Of a stretch of DNA of 64,000 nt, positions 34,901 through 48,200 are shown piece after piece. Position numbers and translations under genes: made by a program. The stretch covers positions 3,201,501-3,265,500 of the forward strand of contig CM060833.1 of assembly GCA_030762175.1 (NCBI GenBank), read 5' to 3'. The stretch comes from Metallyticus violacea. Lineage: Eukaryota > Arthropoda > Insecta > Mantodea > Metallyticidae. The first letter of the stretch is position 1, and the number at the start of each line of letters is the position of its first letter. The notes beneath the pieces are model-generated. The model saw only the letters and a program-made list of their open reading frames with translations, was not told the DNA's origin and did not search any database.

Positions 34901-37900
34901 AAAATGCATTAATTTTGCAATCAGCATTTACTGCAATGCAACTGCACACATACTCTATAATGCACATATCAAACTAATGTGATCAAAATAGTCAGGAGTT
35001 GAACCTATAAAATTTCTGACCAGATGTAATAGCAAAGGCTGACTTATAAATATTCTCAGCAATATATATACAAGGTGCAATTATTATCTGCAAGAGAAGA
35101 GAAATACTAGAGAGCACAGCATAGACTTACCCTCCACCAATTGTGATCATTTTTGAATCACCAGCCATGAACAGTTCAGCGGAGTGGTCAATGTTGGACT
35201 CTCCCTGAGCATAGTTCATTCCCACCCAAGGATACTTTGCCCTTTCTGGATACAGGCTGAACAGGAATGTCTCTCCTGTACCAAAATATGCCTGCCTGTT
35301 ACCATGGTCATCCTTCACATTTCTTTCATGCCAGCGTGTTGAACAGTATGCACCAAATACCTAAAACAAGATGGAAGTGAAGCTAGAGAATGGCATTCCT
35401 GCACCTATTTAACTGAAAGCCTTTTCTTGTGCCACAAATCCATTACAATTTATCTATGATAGTTCATTTCACTATAATATACCATATTTACTAAAATATC
35501 AATGCACACCTGCTTTAAAAATTCTTATTATATAACATTAACATGCTAATTAATACAGGATTGTACCAACTGGGTTGGCTCAGGCAGAATACTGGAATTA
35601 AAACAAGTAATTTCTGACAGTTGCTGGATTCCATGGCAATGTCCCTTTTGCTCTTGCTTTAGCCAGTAAGGTGTTTCTACCTTCTTTTCTCCTCACCTAT
35701 AAGCTGAACTTCCAGTGGCAGCACATTGCCATGCCGAGCACTTTATATTAGAGGGTTGCACCAGTTAAGCTTGGAAATTTTGAATCACCTCCCGCTCCTT
35801 CAAGTAGGGACATGTTTATGTGTGCTATTGGTCAGTTCATCAGTATGATATGCCTGCAGTTTGCTGGTACAGTCTGATGCAAATATTATTCTGTAATGGC
35901 TTCAAAAGTACATGATTTGTGGCAGGAGTACATTGTTAAGTTTTTTTGATGACAGTCACAGCCTTTCAATGGTAGTAGAAAGATGTAAAGACAAAGGTTT
36001 TATCACAAGTATGTTTTGTGTAGGCCATATAACATAGCTGCACAAATGTAGATTTGAAGCCCAATCTGCAAAAAAAAAAAAGGGGGGGCACAACCAGCAC
36101 AACCTAAAGGGCTAGTAGCCAAGGCTACACAAAGGAGCATTGCCAACTGCAATGGAATATCTAAGGGGATCGTTTATACAAAGTGGGCCTAGAATGGTGG
36201 CATAAAACATGCAAGGGTGTCTCGAATGAACAGCACATCAGAGAATGCTTCACCAATGTCAGAAAACTATATGAACACCACCTGGTAGGTGAAAAGTGGC
36301 AAAAGGTGGTTTCTTTGGATGAAGAATGGAGTTATCTATATGATACAAACAAATTCCATGCTCAAATAAGTGTACTTACGAAGCTGTTGACAATGGAGTG
36401 GTATATATATAAACAATGTATACAGTTTTTTTCACACTAACTCCATTCACTTACATAAATTTGGAACATATGTTTCGGGAGCGATCCCTCCCATCTTCAG
36501 CCTGTTGACAAACTGTTGTTAAACGTGGCGGTTGGGTCTCTTGATGTTCTTGTGGCGGCATCTGTTGGTTATATTAGGAATTTGCTGAGTTCATCCAATG
36601 GAGGGATATCGAAATTCATCAAATTATCCTTATTTTTTGTAATGAAAATGTTTTCCCAAGTGGAAAGTTCTATTGCATTATGAAGTTGTTTAAGTAGTTT
36701 TATCTCTGATTTAATTTCATGATTTTTATTCCAAAAGTGCGCTGCTATTGCTGATTTATCAATTTGTTTTAAGCGAATATTTCTGAAGTGTTCTTTTTTC
36801 CGGATTCCCAAATTCCTCTTAGTTTTTCCAATGTATTTTTTGTCGCACTCTCAAAGAACAAGGAATTATGTTAGCTCCAAAGAACAATTTTAATATAAAG
36901 AACTTATTAGGTTGCAGAGTAAAGGACTACATGCCAACAGAACAAAAGTCAGGTATTTACGAAATAGAATGTGCAGAGTGCGACAAAAAATACATTGGAA
37001 AAACGAAGAGGAATTTGGGAATCCGGAAAAAAGAACACTTCAGAAATATTCGCTTAAAACAAATTGATAAATCAGCAATAGCAGCACACTTTTGGAATAA
37101 AAATCATGAAATTAAACCAGAGATAAAACTACTTAAACAACTTCATAATGCAATAGAACTTTCCACTTGGGAAAACATTTTCATTACAAAAAATAAGGAT
37201 AATTTGATGAATTTCGATATCCCTCCATTGGATGAACTCAGCAAATTCCTAATAGAACCAACAGATGCCGCCACAAGAACATCAAGAGACCCAACCGCCA
37301 CGTTTAACAACAGTTTGTCAACAGGCTGAAGATGGGAGGGATCGCTCCCGAAACATATGTTCCAAATTTATGTAAGTGAATGGAGTTAGTGTGAAAAAAA
37401 CTGTATACATTGTTTATAAATTCCATGCTATTTACTACCTCAAATGGACGAAAGGAGCGCTCCAACTTCATCTGGGGTTCAAGTTGTTGCATTCAGGGGA
37501 AACTTAACATTCACAGATTTGCTAAAAATGTAAAAATTAATGCAGCCTAGTGAACCCAGTTGTATGGTGAGAATGCCCTAAATGTATTGATAAGCGTCCA
37601 GCCACACTTCTTGATCATCCTTGGACTACTACCACCAGAAAGCTGTGGAAATCAAAGATTATTAAGTTTTCCAAAACTTCCAACAAAACTTAATGAACTT
37701 TGATTTTCTCCCTATGGATGAACTCAGCAGTTCCCACTACAACCACCAGACACCACCACAGAAGCATTCGGGTATCCAGCCACCATTTTGTGTAACAGTA
37801 GTCGGTCAACAACTGAAGATGGGGTGATTACTGCAGAAACATATCCCAGTTTTATGTAAATGGAGTTTAGTGTCCAATAAAATTTAAAGCAAAACTATAC

Positions 37901-40900
37901 GAAGATCTAAAGACTTTCAAATATTTTTCATTGAAACCAAGAAAAAATGTTGGAGTTGCCGAAATATCTGCTTAATTGTTGGGCATGATTACCTGTCGAA
38001 TATCTCTACAGGATGAAATCAGTCAAGGACAACCATTGCCCTTTGTGTAAGGAAATGAACATTATCCTAAACAAAAGAACATCTACTGAAATGCAACCAA
38101 CTTGATAGCAACAAACACATGAAAAATAATTTTGAAGCCCTTTAGGAAGTTGGGAAAAAATTATAAATATCAATATCCCCAAAGGCCACTAGATACTAAC
38201 CAAACAACCATCATTAACATCACTTTTCCAATACTTTGCATATTTAGGTCAAATGATTTCAAAAACTATAAAATATATTAAAAACTTGCACAAGCATTTG
38301 CAGTTACCAATATTTCTACACTTATAGAGAAATCTATATATGTCACATATGCATTACTAATACTAATACTTCTGTGAAACAGAATTCTAATAACTACCAG
38401 TTACAAGTCCTATACAATTGTAATATATTAGGCCATGCTATTGTGGAACAGCCCTGATCATTAGTGAGTGTCCCATTCAATTCAGGGCATGAAATGGCAG
38501 ATAAATTTTGCTCAGAGGCCTCTTCTATCAGGCTGGAGTTTCTTTTATATGCTGTAAATCTACAACATAGGACCAATGGCTTTAGTTCCCTTCTACTTAA
38601 GCATTTTTACACCCTAAAAAAAATCAATCAATTCTGGGTGGGTTTGAACTCGTAACCTTGAGTCTAACATGCAAGTATGGTTACTATTACACACAATGAA
38701 GAGTAAATATTTGACATTATTGTGATGATGCAAAGATTCAGCCTGGTCCCAATAGTATGTCTAAAAATCCTATAAGCAAAATGGTGAAAATTTTGGAACT
38801 GAGCAGGTGAACAGGCAGAAAAATTATCAGAAGAGAGCCAGTAATACCCAAAATGGAACAAAATCAAAACTACTGGGGAAATTTGATGAATTCAAATATA
38901 AAATATATCAATGAGAAATTTATAGCTTCTACAGGCACAGAAACCTCAACACTCCAATAACTCCTATATGCTTGCAAATTCACATTCCCCATACAACAGA
39001 ACACCCCTATGCTGTCTTGTATGAAAACGTGGGTTTTGTTTACCTACCTGTGTTATCATGTAATCACATCGGATAGTTCTATGGAGGTATAAATAATTAC
39101 AGAAGTTCAATCAACTGAGATTCTATGGGTATTGGGTGATCTACATAGATTAAACTTGGTATGACAAATGACATTATGAAGACTGGGATGATGGAACCTG
39201 CTTCTGTGTGCACAACAAACATGTGTCTTAAGGAAAGACGATAATGGTGCTATATGCTAGAGGAGGTGAGGTTTTGGCAAAAAACATTTCCGAAACCAAA
39301 GCTGACGAGCTAAATTGCATTATTTTTGAAAACTGGTTTCATAATTCCATAATGAATAACCTGACCAAAGATAGAAAATAAGTAATTCTGCTATGAATTT
39401 TGACCTTCCGCTGTGGGATCACCTTGCTAGATTCATTTCAGATCCACCAGAGGTCACCACAGTTCAGACAACAGTTTGCAAGGGACCAACACAAGCATCA
39501 GAAACCACTGGGTCAATGGCTGAGGATGGGAATGCTGGTTCCCAAAACATTGTTCCAACTTGTAAGTGAAGTATGTAAATAAGTTACCCATGTGTATCAT
39601 TTTAAATGTTAAAGAGTGTCTGTATATAAGCCAAATCAAAAAATTTGTTTATGACAGTTAAAAAGTGAGCAGCTAAATTTAAGTGCAGTTGTACATGCAT
39701 TCAAGATGATGTGTGCTCAGGATTCCCAAAACTGTTATGACTGACAAGATTGTCACAAAAATTCATAATGCCACACTAAATGATTGCCGAAGGTATGCAG
39801 TTGGCTGACATTGCAAAACCTCAATAAGCAGTGTCCACTATATTTTACATTCATTTTTGGGTGTGTGAAAGTTTTCCACTTGATGGGTGTCATGTTTGTT
39901 AACAATGGAACAAAAACTACCTCCAAAAGGACAGAACCATCAACTGGGGAATATATATGCTACTACTACTGGACCAATTGAAGGATGCTATTTATGTTAA
40001 ATGTTCACATCCTGCAAAAAAAATGTCTCTTTCATTACGATAATGCACCTTCATACACAACTAGGATTGTTACTGCAAAACTGCATGCCCTTCGTTTCCA
40101 AGTGCTTCCACATCAGCCATATTTGCTGAATTTGGCTCCCAGTAATTAGTTTTTAATTCCAAGCCTGAAGAAATAGCTTGTTGGATGAAGATTCAACCAA
40201 ATGATGAGCTGAGACAGATGCTTATTTTTCACAGTGGCACAAATCTTATTTTACTGAGGACATTAAAAAGTTGAAAAGTCGAGCTAAATGTATTGATTTA
40301 GAAGGTTGGGGGGGGGGGGAAATCTTAAATCATGTGTTTTCTTGGTCAGAACTTATATAAAAACATCTTTATATTTGTATTTCATAGCAAAAATTCTTGC
40401 TAAGATTCATGTGTTCACCTATATAGTATACTTGTGACGTATGACAACATTGTTAGATGTCAGAATTTTTTTTTAAACAAGTACCTGATAGCATGCCTAC
40501 TGATATCTTCATTGAAAACTTGCCAGATAGAAATGCATTCAGAGAACAAGCTTTAGTATTAATCAAAACAGTAAGCTGACTATACAATGCCTTTAAATTT
40601 AAATCATTGTAGAGTTTTCTGACTTACCTCATTATTGCACGTTTTGATCATCAACAAAGTTGGTTCATGCTGCTCAACACGAAAAAAGAAGGTGGTAAGA
40701 CTGCAGCCGTGTTCCTCAGTAGTGTAGAGGAGGACTGGCTGGTACATTGTGATTCTGACGGGCAACCAGGACCACAGTGTGAACAGCTGTAATATGTGCA
40801 AGTTCAAATAAGTTAGAAAACTTGCACCAGCTCTATAATGAACAATGTATTTTTCCATTACACAAACTAAAACAAAAGTTATCCAAGATGATTTTTTGGT

Positions 40901-42230
40901 TATATTAGGGCTAGTCAATAAAGACTGAGAATGATTGTTGAAACACTGCCCTCCTTAAACTCTCCCAACCCCAAAGTGCGGCTGATTATGGCAGAACATC
41001 ATTGTCATATGCTTGCTATAAAATCATGTAAGCTTTCTTACTGGATTTCTCACACAAAAGCAATATTTTATGCAGCTGACTGGCAAACACTCAATCTTTG
41101 CCGGCATCCTGTATCAAAATGCATGCAGAGTAAAAATGCAGTCATGGCAACCTGTTCTTTTCATGCAAAATTAATTCACTACTATATCTTCACTGTGTAA
41201 TGAGAGGGAGAAATTCTAAGTCTTTATTAACAAGTCCTTGTGTGCTTGCTTATATAAGTTTCAAACATTTTCCTTTATAATTATGTATATTAAATACTCT
41301 ATTAAAAGCACTAAACATATCAATATATAATTAAGATTATTGTATGATTTAGTCACGCTACACACTCTTATTGGCTTCACTTGCTTGTTTAAATGTATAG
41401 CATCTTTCGCAGGCCATCATCCTCATCCTCAGCTAGCCATAGTCTGCTGGATAATTCATTGAATTGCTTAGGGGATGCATATTCTGTTCTGGTGGAGGTT
41501 TGATGAACATTAAGTTTACATTTTCATGCTCCAAAATGTTGAAGTTCATTAATCTGTCTCTGTATTCATAATTTAGATTTTTTTCCCCCTCTTAGGTCCC
41601 TTTGTTGATTTTAACATTTTTCTTTTTTTTACTGCATTTATAAATAGAGAGACAGATTAATGAACTTCAACACTTCCAGAACTTTAAGTTCATCACATCC
41701 CCTAAGCAACATGATGAATTACCCAGTAGTCAACAATTAGCTGAGGATGCGTACAATGATCTACAAAACTTGCTCTACATTTATATGATTAGTTTCACTG
41801 TATAAGTTTCAATTAGCATTTCAAGTTTATGTTATTCTATAATTACTGGAAGATCAGATAATCAAAAGACACTGGACACATACTATGGAATCTTGTACTA
41901 TGACTTACAGTCCATCTAATCTACTAACAACTTCTAAACAGGATATTTTTAATTCAGTTTTAAACTTTGCTTCTACATTTTAATTTCAAGTTTTCAGCTA
42001 ATTACTGAAAATAGGTTTCCCCTTATGTCATATGGTATAAACATTTTTCTTTCCCTTAGTATTGCTCTGTTAACTTGTAGTAGTGTAGCTACACTGCTTT
42101 GTTTCATATATAAATAAAAATTACCTTTTTAATATACATTAATACAACAGTCAGCAATCAGTCATTTATAAGTATGTTTTTATAAGAATTTCTATATATC
42201 TATTTACAATATACCTTATATATTTGTTTC

Positions 42231-42289
<59 letters not shown>

Positions 42290-45200
42290 TTGATTAATTG
42301 ATTACTGACTTTAATTCCACACCATAGAGGTGGATAGATTATATCTGATCCAAGTGTTTCTCTTTTCTAGAGGTGGGATGACTCCTACATTTTGTTGAAT
42401 ACAATTCCAAATCTAAAAGGTTTTGAACCACTTGAACTTTAGCAGAATGCAGTTTGCAATTCACATAATTTCATTATCCAAAATTTGGAAATTGTCCCAG
42501 ATATTAGAAGAGGATTAAGATGATGCAGTTTCATGAGTTGAAGCTAATAGCAAATTTTAGGAGATGCAATGGTTGTTTAAGAAGCAGAAGGTAAATTCCT
42601 CTGAAGTATACATAAAGGCTATGGTCAGTGATAGAAACTATATATGAATAAAGAGTGATTGGGACAACAATTACCATCCAAATAATGCCAAACACAGACT
42701 TATGGCATGAGCAAGTGAGATGCTGCAGTGAACCGAGTAGAACTAACCTGTAGACTGAGTAGTTCTGAGTGGTGAAACTGGTAGACAACATTAAAATGCT
42801 AAGACAAAAATGAATACAAGAGGTATTCACCTATTTGGCTATGGCCATTCTTAAGTATGATCACCCATGAATATAAATTGTAAGTTTCAGTAAGTTTCTT
42901 TACTGAATTATATATTCAATATGAGCCATGTGCATGATGCAGCATTTATAAACCTTAGCATCAGTTGCTAGAAAAATTCCAGAATGATCAAGAGTTATTT
43001 TCGAGAATATCCAGGAGAATGCAGCATCCTATAGTATCATTAATATGTAAATGGTCATTATTTCTGAGAATATTATAGAAATAATAATAATCCATTCTGT
43101 CCATTAAAAAATTTAATTTTTGGGATTTATTAAGTAGAACTCCACCTAATACTGTTTTTGAAATAGTCTCTCCTGCTCTCAATACAAAGTACTCCAGAAC
43201 CAATCAGGGAAGCAGCCAGGGCAATTTCTTTAGACATGGCACCAACCTCCTCTACATAGGACATAACAGTACTTCTGACGACCCCCCAGGTTTTCCTTGA
43301 AAGCTGAAAATGGAAAAAAGTAACAGAGAGCCAGCTCTGGACTGTATGGGTTTACCAGTATCATTCCTGATTCTTGCAAAAATTCCTTTGTTTTCAATGC
43401 AGTGTACACAGAGGCATTGTCATGGTGAAGCAGCAATCTTACAACCAAGGTTTTGATCATTTTTCTGTTACAGTTCTGAAGACCCTGGGGAAACAAGCTA
43501 TGATTTACTAACTAGAAATGTTAATTGAAACTTGACAGTGAAGTTAATCATATAATTAAGATCATTGTATGAATGAGTTGAATTTATCGTTCCACTTACT
43601 TGTTTATATGTAGTACCAGTACTACATATTATACACCAGTAAGTGGAGCAATAAGAGTGTGTACATATAACATTTAATTTTGTGTCGGAACCAATACAGT
43701 GAAGTGACAATTATGTTCTTAATTATCTAGTGAGTCGATTTGATAATTAAGAACATAAGAATGTGTAGTTCAACTCAATCATACAATGCTCTCAATTATA
43801 TGATTTATAGTTGACTGACAGTGATTGTTTCAAGAGTAGAATGGTTGAATATGGGCATTTGCTAAGAAGAAACTGGCAACACTAGTTAACCTTCACTGCG
43901 AAGTGACTCAGATCACAACTACCTCTTTGATTCTGGGTTATAATAACTCCAGCTTTCATCATCTGTGAAGATATCATGGACAAGACAAACCATTTCCAGG
44001 CATCATTTCATTCTTGCTGCCTTTCTTCCGTGAGGTTGTGCGGTACCCAATGATAACAAAGCTTTCTCATACAAAGATATTTGTGTCAGATATATTTCTG
44101 ACACCTGTAGTGGATGAATATTTAGAGATTTTTCTATTCTCCTGTTAGTCATTCATGAATAATTTTCACTATGGATTCTACAGAAGTGATATTTTCCTCT
44201 GGGACTAATGTTACTGCATGCTCCATGTCTTTCAAGGCTGTATTTCCCAATTAAACTCTACAAAGCACATTACGAAGAGTTTGGAGAAGCTCTACATAGG
44301 GTGTTCTAAAAGTTTTTGGCCTGACTCAAAGATGTCGTGAAGATGGTCAAATTAATGATAGTTGTTAAGTATTTAATAATGAGCTGTAAAGTTTCAGATG
44401 CATAAATGTAGTCACCTGTTTGTGATGAATGTGTAAATAAACTATACTAAAATTTTGTACAAAATGTATAAAACCAAAATTCAAGCCGTGATAAAAACAC
44501 TTTGATTTGAAGGGTTTAACCATAACAGAAATACTAAAGGAGTTAGATTCCACATTAAATGATTCTTTTGACAAGATTATGACAAAAATTCACAATGCCA
44601 TATTCAATGATCTCAGGCTGAAGGTGTGCGAGTTGGCTGGCATTGCTAAGGCCTTGACAGACCATGTCCACTATATTTTACACAAAGTTTTGGATATGAA
44701 AAAGCTTTCTACTCATTGGGTGCCACATTTGTAATGGACCAAAACTGCATTCAAATGAACATTTCACAAGAGTGTTTAGACTTATTTAAATGCAATTCCA
44801 GAGAGTTTCTCTAACATTTCATAACAGTAGATGAAACATGGATTCATCACTGCAAGCCGAAGATGAAGGAACAATCCAAACAGTGGATGGCAACAGGTGA
44901 AAGGGCATCAAAGAAAGCAAAAATTATTCGATCTGCAGGAAAAGTTATGGATGTAGTTTTCTGGGATTCTCATGGTTTGGTGCTCCTAGACCACTTCCAG
45001 AAGGGCAAAACCATCACCAGGAGGTATTAAGGTTCACTGTTGGACAGACTGAGGTATGCTATTCAGGCTATATATTCACTCCTTGCAAAAAAGAAACTTC
45101 TCTTTCATTATGATAATGTGTCTTGACACATATCTGGGATTGTTGCTACAAAACTGCATGACCTTTGCTTCCAAGTGCTTCCACATCCACCATATTCCCT

Positions 45201-48200
45201 GGATCTGGCTCTAGGTGATTGCTTTTTGTTTTCAAACCTCAAATGCCTGGGTGGACAAAGATTCACATCAAATAATGAGATTGAAGCTGAGACAGACAGT
45301 TGAACAGATCTTATTTCACTGAGAGTGTTAAAAAGTTGGAAAGTTGTTGGACTAAATGTATTGATTTATAAGGTGACCAGGTTGAAAAATGAAAAAAATA
45401 TTTCTCTCAAACCTTGTGTTTCCTTGGTCAGGCTGAGAATGCCCTATTAGGTGAGTCATATCTTGTATCAGATCGCAAGTGTACAACTACAATTAACATT
45501 TCACTACAGCTGCAATGGTCACTAATCCAGACAGGCTCTTTCCAGGTGCCAATGGTAAACTTGTATCTCTGATAGTTTCTTGAAATCCCAAAAAAGTGAC
45601 CCTCTTATTACTAAGGAATAAAAATAACCTAATTCAATATTGGATGTTATGTGGCAAACAGCTGTTCTCCTAACTTGCACTTTAAGGACATTACTTATAA
45701 CTCTCTACTAATAATCTACAAAGACTTTTATTAATAAATAATAATGAATTAGACCATGCATTTGTGGAATAATATGTGTAATTAATTATAGCACTTTGAA
45801 ATGCACAGCTTCAATAAAAATTGCATAATTTCTTGAGTTATTTCATCATGGATGGAAAAAATGGAATAAAAATTCACTTTTTTGTCATTTTGAATAACAA
45901 TCCCTGCAGAAATATAAGAACCACATAAAATGACATACTTACTTCCTCTTGACCTACAACCTGGGACTTGATGCTATATATGGGATAAGTGCCCATAGAT
46001 GGTACACGGGGACCAGGAGAATGTGATCCCTTTGAGCAGCATAAACAAACACAACCACAACTTTGTAAACACAGACAGATGAGTAATGGCTCATTAACTG
46101 TGCCTGCACACCAAAAACTTATTTCTCTGTATACAAAATATGAGTAAATCTATTTGTCCCCTTATTTAACACAAAAAAAATATAATTAGTAATTTGACTT
46201 CCTAATTGAAGTTCTAACAGTGTTAATTGTAATAAGTACAATAATAGCTGCATCAACTTGCAATTAACAGCTTTTGTTTGTACAATTTGGAGCAATAAGA
46301 AAATATCTGAAATACACCCATCAAAATTATCAACATACTATTTATCTTAAATTTTCAAATAATTATGAAAGGAACTTCATCATACAGTCATGTAAAAACA
46401 TTTACAATACTTACATTTATAAAACAACACTACAGTCCATAAAAGCAAAATTTAATACTTTTTAATGAAAATAGTGCAACTTCCAAATTTTACACAATAA
46501 CAAAATAAATTAAAAATGGTTCTTTTTCTGAAGATGTTTGTGTCATCAGTAATTTGTATCACTACCTACTACTTGACACCTCCTCGGCATTGAAGAAAGT
46601 TGGTCAAAGGATTGTACATGTTGTTTGATATTATGAATGATGAATATGTATGAATGGCTGATTCAAAGTCTTGATGTTTTCTGTATCCTCTAAAACTATC
46701 TGTTGAATGGTACCCCACATATTCTACCCTGCATCATGGGCTATGCATGTAAAGGAATTCACTGCTCGCATTCATTGTTCCACAGGTCAAAATGAGAACG
46801 TTTTACTATATGACATTATCCCCCATCCCAGACCAGGCCCGGTTTTCAGGTGCAGTAGGTATAGCCTGGCTGCACCGATCTTTTATCCTGTATATATATA
46901 TATATATATATATAATTATATCAAAGACAGCACTGGTAGTGGCACCCTGCACCTTCCAGAAATCTTGCAATGGGTGTAAAATTTAGCAGGGGATTACACT
47001 GAAGACCTGCAGAGGTATGTCCTTTCACAATGAATGCTTTAATTTACAGTATTTATGTGAATCTAATGTGCCAATGAATGTAATGCATACCCCAAATTTG
47101 AAACTTAAAGGGTTTTAGCATATAATTGTACAGCATCTTAGATATAAGCTCATCCATTTTATAAAACAACTGGAACATAGAATTTAGAAGTGGACTATTG
47201 TTACATCTTGGAGCAAGTAGAACAAAATCTATCACTTGTGCTGTTTCCAGGACAGTTGGCATAGGTCAAAGAGAAAAAATTATTTCTTATGATGCCATTA
47301 GTCACTAGACTAGTGAATTTCCTAATAGCTTAGTTGCAAATAATGTCAATTTCTGTTGCCGCCTTAAGCGAACATTGCTCTCAGATATTTTGAACTCTCT
47401 TCCTGCCTTTCTGTTACTATTTTTTCAGCGTAAAGAATTATTTTACACTTGACAATAGCATCATAAATGTTCTTCTCTATTTGCCCTCCATTTTATGACT
47501 ACCTACTATTCAAATGCTCTATGCAATAATAGGCCAACAATAAATGTAATGATATCAACAATTGCAGCACTGCATTATGACATAATAATTAATAGTTACC
47601 ACCAATCTATGCAATATTTAATCTAATATGCATCATAATTTTGAATACTACAGCAGGACATAAAGATAATTTGTATAAATGCGGTGTATACACTACCTTT
47701 TCACCCGCCCTTGTAATAAAACAAATTATAATAATTTACTGCTATGATTATTGGTAGATAGACAAATATGCAAAGCAGCCACATTTTTACTTGTCGTTTA
47801 TCATTTATTTAGATATGCCAAGAAACTTATTTACAATATGGACAATTTTTATGTGTTCATTTATTTATATATTCATGTATCTCATTTTGAATTCTTCCCA
47901 AGAGTAACAAAAAAATGTCATTTTTTTAATGAGCTAAGCAACTCTGTTGGAGAGTTCATGAAATGAACAAACATTTTGCTACAATGCTGCATTACTTTCA
48001 AATAATACCCTTTAATGTAAGTGACAATGAACTTCATTAAAAAATAAAAATCGTAATTTTGGCTTTTGAGTGACTTTAGTGAACTTTTTTTTTTGGTCTT
48101 GCCAAGATTGCCTTGGCAGCAAGACCAGCATGTTGCTTTTCCACCAAAATTGCAAGATACAATGTTATGCTAATTCCTTATTCTTCTGCTATTTCACAGA

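Larger units (their letters stand above)
36363..37417. mobile_element. Young head-to-head PLE dimer, lineage A, with 12-bp target duplication
   Basis: The arms 36411-36851 (minus) and 36967-37413 (plus) are almost identical. Both encode the same endonuclease tail, with a single visible Ser/Pro difference in the translated overlap. AAATTCCATGCT flanks it at 36351-36362 and 37418-37429. A 30-bp tail motif lies at 36372-36401, between the left duplication and the left arm. The high arm identity implies recent origin or conversion between the arms. Confidence 0.88.
35748..37640 (+). mobile_element. Tc1/mariner-like relic (family TcA, copy 2) carrying a PLE insertion
   Basis: The left end TAGAGGGTTGCACCAGTTAA matches the other TcA termini. 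Transposase text resumes on each side of a PLE insertion at 36363-37417: CFTNVRKLYEHHL, WQKVVSLDEEWSYLYDTNKF before, and blocks equivalent to 4430-4690 after. TGG DEEW corresponds to the first catalytic Asp region. The right terminal repeat is missing. Confidence 0.75.

Noticed and set aside
42231..42289. A CRISPR-like or satellite array
   Set aside because: It is a simple trinucleotide microsatellite without spacers.
42531..42830. A 99-codon minus-strand gene
   Set aside because: No motif, no splice context, no repeat copies; consistent with a chance frame within an intron.
46707..46986. Overlapping plus-strand frames as a gene
   Set aside because: They translate a TA microsatellite (IYIYIYIY) and have no recognisable domain.
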